Part shown: positions 55,359-64,000 of the stretch, in pieces | Layout of the letters: every line of letters starts with the position of its first letter | Numbering within the stretch: the first letter of the stretch is position 1 | From: Piper betle | Lineage: Eukaryota > Streptophyta > Magnoliopsida > Piperales > Piperaceae | Length of the DNA stretch: 64,000 nt | Direction of reading: 5' to 3' | Assembly (NCBI GenBank): GCA_033002965.1 | Contig: JAURVB010014010.1 | Location: 1-64,000 of the forward strand | Position numbers and translations under genes: made by a program | Notes under the pieces: generated by a model | The model's input: the letters and a program-made list of their open reading frames with translations, nothing else | What the model was told of the DNA's origin: nothing | Database searches by the model: none

Positions 55359-58218
55359 TATAAAGACCGTGAAAAAAAAATTTTACACCGACGCGGTCCG
55401 GGAAGGACAGAACGTGTTATATTCTTTACCCAGTTAATTATTTACCCATTTTATTATCTACTTGGCTACCCAGTTAAGTGAAATACAGGTGTGTTCACAA
55501 ACCCTAGCCGTCATTTCATTTTTATAAATTTTGAAAGAGGACATCATTTTTCACATACGGGTGTAGGGGCGTCTTTCTCACCTTAGCCGCCTAGTTCTCC
55601 TCTTCCTTGCCGGTGTTTCTTCCTTGCTTGGGTATCCTTCCTATCTCCCTCTTCTTCATTTTCTTGCATTCATATGTCTTTTTAATTGATAATAAGTTTG
55701 ATAAATATGAGAATTAAAGTCTGAAATCAACAATAACAACTAAAACTAAACTAGAAAATGGAATTTTGCCATGGCCGACGGGTCTAAAGTTGGGCAATGA
55801 TAGGCAACTGTAAACAAAGATTTAAAGGCAGCCCTCACACCCCCGACGACCTCTATGGCTGCTGGGTCGAAGGGTGGCGTCGCCTTGCCCCTGAGTTCCG
55901 ATGAGTGGTGGAATTTCAGGGGTTATTGGTGGAGTTGTAGTGTACAACGCTGTGGGAGATTCCACACGTCCAGGCCAGATTGCTGGCCAAAGACTCACGC
56001 CGTGAATGCTCACAGCGCTTGGCCTTGACGATGGGTTGTCGTGCAGGGAGAAGGGTAGTGTTACCGGCGGTGCTGCTGGCCAGACGGTGTACACCTTGCA
56101 GTCCCGGCGGTGCTGTAGCCAGATGGTGTACACCATGCAGTCTCAGCGGTGCTGCTGGCCAGGACTCCGCGCCTTGGTGCAGAATGGAGTTTGACGTGGG
56201 TAGTTGCTGTAAAGCAGAAGCTTTATGCTTCCAATTGGATTGGTAGGGAAGGGAGTGAAGGACGTGGTCTGGTTTTGAGTTGAAGAGGAAGATATCAGGC
56301 CTGGTTTGGTGCAAGACGTCGCCTTGGATAGCTACTGTAAAACAAGGACGTTAGGCTTCATCTTTGCCTATTTTTATGTTGTTGTTGATGTCTTGTTGGG
56401 ATGTTTATATAGTTGTTCAATTGGGTTCCTGGGGAATTAAAGAAGGGCGTGACTAGTGATGGTGCCAAGGTCTGGTTTTGGCAATTTTGTAAATACTGAT
56501 TGACTCTATACCGACTCGTTTTAAAAATAATACGAACTCATAATAAATCATTGAAAATAATTATTTTAATGGGTTATGGGTAAGGTTACTATACTAACTA
56601 ATTATTTATGAAATCGCCACGAGTAATAAAAAATACGGCAATCATAAACGGTCAATAATTAATCGGCGAATGCAAGCGATTAAATTAAATCAGAGGGATA
56701 TAAGTAATTAATAAAATAAAGATTTTACCTTTACCATATTAAATTTAATATTAGGTAAATAAAGTGATTATTTTAATAATGAGTCAGTAATGTAGAAAAT
56801 GGGTTATTAAACTATAGCCGGGTAGCAATCACTCGCGTCGAACCTAAATAGAATAATGAAAATAAATAAAATAACTACTGCAAATAATTAAAATAATTGT
56901 ATTAATAATATTTATGGATGAAAATAATACAAATTATTTTAAATAATTTAATTGAACTACTTAATTTATTAAATTGCTGTAATAATAGTAGCGATTAAAA
57001 ATTATAACCGTCAACTAAATCATCAAGATCGGGGTTAAATAATTATCACTGCAAAGGAAAAGTAAATACATGTTTATTAGTAATAGTTATTTTATCAACT
57101 GTTACCTATTAATTATGAGTTAAATAATTAATTTAAAATGTGAAGTAGGACTTAAATGATTATATCACGTGAATAATCAATTATCTCACTAGATTTGTTG
57201 AAAATTTAATATTTAATATTTTTGAATTGTTACATGATATGTTGTCAAAATTTTAATAATGATATATATATATTAGATATTTAGTTGCATGCATTTCTAC
57301 TCGAACAAAATTATACTTATGTATAATTTTATCTTATCGTTCAGATTAGGATCATTGGTCGCAGCTGCGTGTTCAAAATATCCAGGTCCGTATAATCATT
57401 TGAAATGTTGTACTCTCCCTTGTTGGCACCCCTGGTCGGCCTTAGCCCAGATTCGACCACCATGTGCTCTAACGCAATCGGGGTTAAGGAATTGACTCAG
57501 TCCGACATGGGGCCGCGCCTTTAAAATTACTATGTGTGTCCATATAATTATTAAAATGTTGTATTGTCCGTATAATTATTTAAAATGTTGTATTATCCGT
57601 ATAATTATTTGAAATGTTGTATTTTCCCAAACTGGTATAATAATATAAAATGTTGTGTTTCCCTAAATTGGTATACTATATGAAATGTTGTATTTTCCCA
57701 AACTGGTGGCCTTGTCAGCACTAATCTCAGAATGAGCTGGGAGACAATTTCTAACCTCTGAATGAAATGGGAGACCATGACTAATCTCAAAATGAATTGG
57801 GAGACCACCTAATCTTGGAATGAGCTGGGAGACAATTTCTAATCTCAGAATGAATTGGGAGACCATGACTAATCTCAAAATGAATTGGCAAACCACCTAA
57901 TCTCGAAATGAGCTGGGAGACAATTTCTAATCTCAGAATGAACAGGGAGACCATGACTAATCTCTAAATGAATTGAGAGACCACCTAATCTCAGAATGAG
58001 CTGGGAGGCAATGTCAAATCTCAGAATGAGCTGGGAGCCCATGGCTAATCTCAAAATGAATTCGGAGACCACGTAATCTGAGAATGAGCTGGGAGTCAAT
58101 TTTAATCTCAGAATGAGATGGGAGACCATGACTAATGTCAAAATGAATTGGGAGACCACCTAGTCTCAGAATGAGCTGTGAGACAATTTCTAATCTCAGA
58201 TTGAGATGGGAGACAGTT
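55359..58218 (+). repeat. 3' LTR of the best A element, truncated
   Basis: Parallels the 5' LTR up to the slot. It carries about three 37-45 bp ggcggtgctgctggccag units in U3 (56058-56165, fewer in the 5' LTR) and a much longer slot array (57716-58215). Everything after the slot is missing; inverted Gag sequence follows. Confidence 0.88.
57716..58215 (+). repeat. 30-bp minisatellite, long array
   Basis: About 16 monomers of the pattern ctaatctcagaatgagctgg gagacaattt, alternating with tctcaaaatgaattgggaga ccacc. Arms change together: cag with ctg, caa with ttg. Confidence 0.93.
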
Positions 58219-58573
58219 TATCTGGCTCTCCGCCTTTCAATGGATCAGATCCCTCCAATAAATAACTCAGCTCCATTCTTCCTGAACTTTTCCACATTGT
58301 AACGGTTACTATCATCAACAGTTGGCGGCAACACTTGTCAGACTACCGGTGGCACTGGGTTTGGACGCTCCCCTCGCTCGGCCGGGTCTGCTAACCTTGC
58401 CCGCCCTTGGGCACATCCGTGACCATCGTCTGGGGTGATTGACGGTCTATTCCCTAGTACCACTCCCGATAACCGCTGAAAATATTTTGAACCACAGAAT
58501 TTGTATTTTCTGAAACCTGCGCCAGTCCCTATATGGCCGTCAGGATCTTAGCCAATACATTCTTGGTGTTCGC
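58219..58573 (-). pseudogene. gag: Gag start fragment, family A (-)
   Basis: On the minus strand from about 58573: NVLAKILTAI, a stop, TGAGFRKYKF-like frameshifted part, then LPPTVDDSNRYNVEKFRKNG and AELFIGGI, ending at the KAES region near 58220. Both ends are abrupt: on the low side it meets the 30-bp array of a plus-strand LTR, on the high side the middle of a minus-strand LTR. Frames are broken several times. Confidence 0.82.
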
Positions 58574-61500
58574 CACAGCCTGTAGTTACTGATATTTGTC
58601 ATTGACTCACCCCTTGGATTCACAACTGCACAATGAGCCTTCTTGGGCCCTTGCGCCCTGTCACCCCTTTTAGCATGGGGGCAGGTGTTTAATCTTTCAG
58701 GGGGTGCTGCCTTGTGTCGAATTGGGTAGACCCCGGTTGCGTTACATTGCATGGTGGTCAAATACTCAAGTCGACCAAGACTCCCACATAGTAATTTTAA
58801 AGGGTGTGGCCTCGTGTCGAACTGAGTCAATTCCTTGCAGCCAGTTGACTCGGTGCATAGTGGTCGAATCTGGGCTTATGCCGAACAGGGCTGCCAACAA
58901 GGAAAAATACAACATTTTAAATAATTATATGGACCTGGATAGTTCGTAAGTGAATCTGCAATTATGACTAACGATCCTAATCTGAACGAGAAAATAAATT
59001 TATGCATAAGTATAATTTTATTCGAGGAGAAATGCATGCAACTAAATGACTAATAGATATCATGACTAAAATTCAACAATATTAAATACTAAATTATTCA
59101 TGTGACATAATTATTTAAATCTTACTATACAATTTAAATTAATTATCTAAATTATAATTCACACTTAACAAATGATAAAATAATTATCAACTTATAAATA
59201 AATATTTAATTACTATTATTAGTATATTTTCTTGCGGTTAAAACTTTTAATTGTTATCATTATTTATAGCAATTTAATTAATTAAGTTTTCAATTAAGTT
59301 ATTTAAAATAATTTGTATTATTCTAATTCAACGATATTACTAATACAATTATTTTAAATTATTCAACTCAGTAAAGTTTCGAACTTTATATACTTCCATT
59401 ATGCTATTTCAGTTCAAAGCTTGTGATCAGCGCACTATTATAGTTTAATAGCCTATTTTCTACTTCATTAACTCGTTATTATAATAATTAACTTTATCAA
59501 TCTAATATTAAATTTAATATGGTAAAGGTGAAATCTGTATTTCATTAATCCCTTATAACCATCCGATTTAAAATAATAACTTATAGTACACCGATTAATT
59601 ATTAGCAGTTTATCATTACTGTAATTTTATTACTCATGGCGATTTGGTATAATAATTAATTAGCTTAGCAACCGTAACCCATAATCATTAAAATAATAAT
59701 ATTAACACGAGTTATGTTATAATCCTTGCCATTTGGTTGCTTAGTTACTTAGGTAGGGATAAGCTTTACGTCATGCCCCTGGTTTATTATTATTATTTTA
59801 AGGATTTATTACGAGTTTGTATTATTCTTGACTCGAGTCAGTGTCGACTCAAGTTTTATTTACGAGTTTGCCACTAAGTGTTATCTTCTTTCCTGCCGAC
59901 CCTTCTCTGCTCCCGACTCCAGCCGCCCTCCATTCACGTTGTCACTGCCGTCGGCGAGCGTTGCCGCCACAATTGGGTGCTCGCCTCAGCACCCTCGACC
60001 CTCTAGCAACCTTCCCCGACCAAATTGGAACCCAATCGCTGCCCAGGACAGTCGGATTTCTTCACCCATCACCATCACCTCTGTTTTTTTTGCAATTTGC
60101 TACCCCTGGCCGGCATCCACCGATACAAATATCAAAGGTGCCAACTTCAGCCACTGATTGATCTCTTGCACCTTGCTACAACGTTTATTCACCTGAGGCT
60201 CCGCTACTTCAGGACCGGCGTTCGACCAAGCGAGATCAGCCATAAATTGGAACGATCGCCGCCTTCTTTCCCGGCGAGGAGGTTGCCCACGAGGGATTGT
60301 GCCGGCGGTAGGACTAGGGTTTTCCTTGGCTTACAATCATCCGCTGGAATGGATCCCCGGTTGAAACCACCATTACGAACGCCGGCGGCCGGTTGGAGGG
60401 AAGAAATGAAATGCTGGTTTGCAGAGACAAGCCTCCACATTCGTCACATTCTCTAACTCAATTCCACCAACCGAAACACATCCCTCAACCCATCAAAATG
60501 AGGAATAAGGCAAGCCAACTCTTCAACCATTGCCCCCAGAGGGCTGTCGGGGAATGAATGATTGAAGGGATTCTTGACAAAGCTTGCCTGTGATTTCCCA
60601 TCATGCCGAACACGAGAACTTGTTGGCCATGGTTGAATCTTAATCGTGTAAAAATTAGTTTGATTTCTTATTGATTAATACTGTTAATTCACATGATTAT
60701 CAAAATTTATTATCAATAAAGATTAATGTAACAATTTAAGCATTGCCACTCATATGCATAGTTAAAGTGGGGCACACATGTCCCATGACACTGCTATCCA
60801 TATCGTACAGGTGTCCCATACAAGCCATACTACCTAGATAACACCTCTGATTATAAAGGCGTCCCATATACAGCTCATTGGCTATGTGTCACGTGCACCT
60901 AGCATGACACATAAGTGGCACACCGTCCCATACCGGTGTTATGCTATAATTAACCTAACCTAGAGTGTCCTCTAACTCAATAGAAGCTTGTTGATATGCT
61001 AAAGATATGTCTCTATAAATCAATTATCTACACGATACCTCAGGGTCCCATATCCTTCTAAAAGTTCCTTTTAATTTGCCTTTTACTTACAACTTGTGCC
61101 AGATCTAGAAGTCATCACTCCAATCCCCACTAGGGAAATTATTGGCTGTCAGGGAATGAATGAATGAAGGGATCCTTGGCAAATCTTGCCAGTGATTTCC
61201 CATCTTGCCGAACACAATAACTCGTCGGCCATGGATGAATCTTAATCGTGTAAAAACTAGTTTGATTTCTTATTGATTAATACTTTAATTCACATGATTG
61301 TCAAAACTCATTGTCAATAAAGATTATTGTAACAATTTAATAAAATTCATAACATTATAATCTACTATTATTAAAACAGATCATCATGTCCACCAACAAA
61401 CAACAAAATAAATGAACATGGCTAAACATGAACTCTACGTGCATGCACATGGAAGAAAGAATAAGAAAAGAAGATAGGGAAGGTAATCAGTCAACACAAG

Positions 61501-61751
61501 AATTTAACCAGGTAGAGACGCTACCCAACTCCCTTAAAATTTCCCAGACCAACTTAAAGATTTTTAAACAAAGTAATTAGAATAATATCATTTATTATAC
61601 CAATATGCTAAAGGTCATAATTGATTAATTTATAATATTGATTTTTTTCAAGAATTAATTTAGTTAATAATATTTATAGTTCGTTCTTAAGATTTACAAA
61701 ACCCTAGATAAAATAGACAAATTATTATTATATTTTCTTTTCAGGGTTTTA
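58574..61751 (-). mobile_element. Chimeric A/F-type LTR (-)
   Basis: From 58574 to about 59700 it is the slot-to-AT-block part of a minus A LTR. At 59810-60150 it has the ctcgag module and a GC-rich U3 shared with the solo LTR at 18413-20144 and with family B. It closes TTTACA at 61751; read from there on the minus strand it opens TGTAAAACCCTGAAAAGAAA, the start of family F. A 197-bp direct repeat (60542-60739, 61144-61340) flanks a 404-bp block. It therefore combines modules seen in A, B and F. Confidence 0.7.
60542..61340 (-). repeat. 197-bp direct repeats around a shared 404-bp block
   Basis: ggctgtcggggaatgaatga..gtaacaattta occurs at 60542-60739 and 61144-61340. The block between them (60740-61143) is, on the minus strand, clearly related to the internal region of element F (44350-44565). 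It looks like the trace of an insertion or unequal exchange. Confidence 0.8.
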
Positions 61752-63912
61752 CAGCCCAGCACCGCCAACATCAGCCGGATCTCTTCACCCATCACCGCCG
61801 CCTCTGTTTTGCCATTTTTCGGTGAGCCACCTCATCCGCTGACCATGTCATTGTCATGATGTGTCGGGCTCACCTAGCCAGTTCCAATGGTACCCAACAC
61901 GACTGCCAACCCACTAGTAGACGCCGCCGGCAACCTCCACCGGAAAACCGTAGGAAAGCTGCCAGAAAACCAATGAAAAAACCGCTGGCACACTACCAGA
62001 AAGCAAATTTGCTGGAAGTCACTGGATCCTCCACCAGCTCATCCAGTCAAACCTGATCGAACTTTGGGCATTGACAAGTGCTGAATTCAAGCTCCGAGAT
62101 GTGCTACAAAACCCTACCCGTCGCCAATTGCCAACGACGCGAGGTATTATTACCTCCAATTTAATTATTGAAAATTGATATTTAGTAGCACAACATGCTA
62201 GGATTGATTAATTGTTGTGATGAATGTCTGATTATAGTTGAAGTGATGATTTGCATGATTTGATTGATAGTGAATGAGCTACAAGTAATCTAATGAGGTA
62301 AAGTAAATCTGAGCATGCTAATCGAGTACGACGTAACTTAGGGAAACACATTAAAATTGGTATGAATAGGATGATTTAGAATTATTTTCACATTGATGGT
62401 TGTTGAATGTGATGGATGATGATTGTGTTGTGTGTAATGTTCATGAGGAGTTGATGCATCATTCAGTTAGTAGGCGTTAGCTTCTAGATTGGATCTGTAG
62501 GTCCGGAGTAGGAGCTTGCCACCTAGGCGCAAGGACACGCTTGGAGCTTCTACCAAGCCAGTTTAGGAGTACTCTGTTTTGATACTCGACTCTATTGTAT
62601 GTATGTTCTTATGCTTGCAGGACAGGTTAAGTGGCATTTTATCGGATCCTACTTAACTCGGGCCATTTAGTCGAACAGTTTACTAGATTAATAACCCTCA
62701 AGGATGATTTTGAAAACAAGATCCACTACAAGTTGCATTCAGGCCTATTATATAAATCCCTTTGTAGGCCTATATATATAATTTTATCGAGTTTTCAGTG
62801 AGACGAGAGATGGTGAAACTTACTTGCAAGTACTATAAGTGGATGCACATGACAGTCAAAGCGGGTTCTGGATTAGTGAACAGATTGTTTCATTCCAAAG
62901 GGATCCTAACAACTCCACGTTTGAGTTCTTCACACCCAGAGAACGTGGAGGTTTACGGGTACTGTTAAGTATAGCGCATGTCCGTACTTGTGGTTCAAAG
63001 GGTACTAAAGGCCACTGCCTGAGAGTGCTCGGCCTTCATGCTCAAGACCAAGAGAATTATGGAGGAAAGGAGAGGGCTTAGGATATACTTATAGTCCCAT
63101 TAGAAGAGAAAAATGAAATGTAAATAAATGTCGAGAGATGCATCAGCAAAGCAGTCAGTTCGGGATGCTACTGGGTCTGGAGCCCAATGGCTCCTCAGTA
63201 GGTGCCCTTCAGAGAGTTCACAAGAAATATACGAATGTTTTTCTTTCATATGAGAGTTTGTTCTCATGGCCAATTTGTTATAGTTATATTTTGGACCAAT
63301 AACGCTTGTTACAGACGTGTTTTTATACTATATGTAGGTGATAACCATGAGTTGGATGTGCCAGGCTGGACGGAGGAGCAATGATGTCGCTTGCACACAC
63401 ATGTCAGCCGATAGAGTGGTTAATACTTTGTTTATGATCATATTATATTGAGAATGATGTGATTAAATGCTATGACATGGTGATATGATGTGATTATATG
63501 CCAAGATATGATGACACAATGTGAAATGTGAATAGAATGCACAGGTAGGTCGACACCCTAGATTCAGAGTGATTAATACAGTACAGATTAGAATTCTGTG
63601 TGAATGCAAATATCATGATATATACGTAATGGTGGCCCATAATTGCACTTTTATGGGAGACTCTGTCCGTTTTATTTTTAGAATTTTTATTTATTTATTG
63701 CAATTGTTGTTAGTGTGTAAATTAGTTTGCATGTCATCTATATAGCAGCATGCTAGGGTTTTGTGCATTCATCCATGCATAGCGAGTCATATCTTCATCT
63801 TAAGACGCCGAGATCAAATCCACACGAGTTGGGTTCGGGTTAGCTGACCCTAACCAGGGCCTGTGACATGCCAGTTCAGCTCACGAGCATGAACCGGATT
63901 TGGGGTGTTACA
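61752..63912 (+). mobile_element. Family B LTR, 3' two-thirds
   Basis: Follows the solo B LTR from about its 6955 point onward: remains of the GC-rich block (61752-62140), gaggtattattacctcc, the ttaactcgggccatttag segment, a TATA-like motif (62771), ttttcagtgagacgagagatgg, and the end GGGGTGTTACA. A primer site follows, so this served as 5' LTR of a B element that continues beyond the window. Confidence 0.9.
62771..62780 (+). promoter_or_regulatory. Candidate TATA box, family B LTR
   Basis: TATATATATA in the same context as 8183-8192. Confidence 0.4.
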
Positions 63913-63930
63913 GTTTTGGTATTAGAGCCA
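63913..63930 (+). other. Primer binding site, family B
   Basis: gttttggtattagagcca; one change from the tggtatcagagcc core. Confidence 0.88.
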
Positions 63931-64000
63931 CTCTAGGTCGATTAAGATGTAAGATACTTTTATAGGTGACGTGTGTGCAAAGACTACTCCAAGTCTAGCT
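63931..64000 (+). other. Start of family B leader, runs off window
   Basis: gacgtgtgtgcaaagactac matches the leader at 49211-49230. Gag would start about 100 bp beyond the window if the spacing at 49155-49331 holds. Confidence 0.75.

Larger units (their letters stand above)
49760..58218 (+). mobile_element. Family A element with both LTRs, internally deleted
   Basis: 5' LTR 49760-52358 (2599 bp), primer site, Gag, RNase H, integrase with chromodomain, polypurine tract and 3' LTR from 55359. The internal region is exactly 3000 bp; protease and RT are gone. The two LTRs are very alike outside the slot, which marks this as the youngest-looking A copy in the window. The 3' LTR breaks off at about 58218 inside its slot array, so the right target duplication cannot be checked. 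The left neighbour is a B LTR. Confidence 0.9.

Noticed and set aside
59828..60456. Possible host gene with Pro/Ser-rich product
   Set aside because: Matches the GC-rich LTR block at 19340-19800 and family B; it is LTR sequence.
1..64000. Host protein-coding genes, tRNA, rRNA or organelle inserts
   Set aside because: No intact non-transposon protein domain, exon-like series or RNA gene was seen. The tRNA-like strings are primer binding sites of LTR elements.

Overview
The window is nuclear plant DNA, most likely from a flowering plant with a large, transposon-rich genome; the species cannot be told from the sequence. No host gene, tRNA, rRNA or CRISPR array was found. Nearly everything is Ty3/gypsy LTR retrotransposon DNA. 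The pol fragments carry a terminal chromodomain-like segment, as in Tekay/Del-type chromoviruses. The primer binding sites (tggtatcagagcc) fit initiator tRNA-Met priming. Every coding region is broken by stops, frameshifts or deletions, so this is a graveyard of nested copies.

Four LTR families are named here for convenience. Family A has long LTRs (about 2.4-3.6 kb) starting TGTAAAGACC and ending GGTCRTTACA, with Gag, protease, RT, RNase H, integrase and chromodomain remnants. Family B has LTRs of about 3.1 kb starting TGTAAAACCC and ending GGGGTGTTACA, with an Arg/Ser/Asp-rich Gag. Family C is a non-autonomous relative of A whose 244-bp internal region holds only leader, primer site and polypurine tract. 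Family F is a second non-autonomous family with LTRs of about 1.2 kb and 645 bp of internal DNA.

Layout: 1-2444 B remnant (-); 2445-3570 A-type LTR remnant with a 33-bp minisatellite; 3571-9362 A LTR (-) holding a clean solo B LTR (6180-9313, TSD tttgg); 9363-9850 integrase end (-), abruptly joined to an A gag-pol relic (+, 9851-12925); 12926-20779 A LTR (+) interrupted by a solo A LTR (-, 14272-20144), itself interrupted by complete element C (14713-18211); 20800-28456 mosaic A element with gag and protease, then A/B LTR chimera and a foreign integrase end; 28457-33441 A element (-); 33502-37086 A LTR (-); 37087-42449 poorly recognised element split by a solo A LTR (38668-41394, TSD cccta); 42450-48771 element F with a 518-bp TRIM-like insertion and a solo A LTR; 48772-49759 collapsed B element; 49760-58218 the best A element, lacking RT; 58219-61751 inverted gag and LTR pieces; 61752-63912 B LTR followed by its primer site and leader.

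The most interesting signal is not a protein. LTRs of the A/C group share one slot where different copies carry different tandem arrays (about 30, 33, 33/34 and 62 bp), while other copies carry no array there. The 30- and 33-bp monomers look related. Many monomers keep a short inverted repeat whose two arms change together (TGGCG/CGCCA, TGGTG/CACCA, TGATGG/CCATCA, TGTCAG/CTGACA; and TCTCAG/CTGGGAGA, TCTCAA/TTGGGAGA, TCTCGG/CCGGGAGA). The two LTRs of one element also differ in array length.
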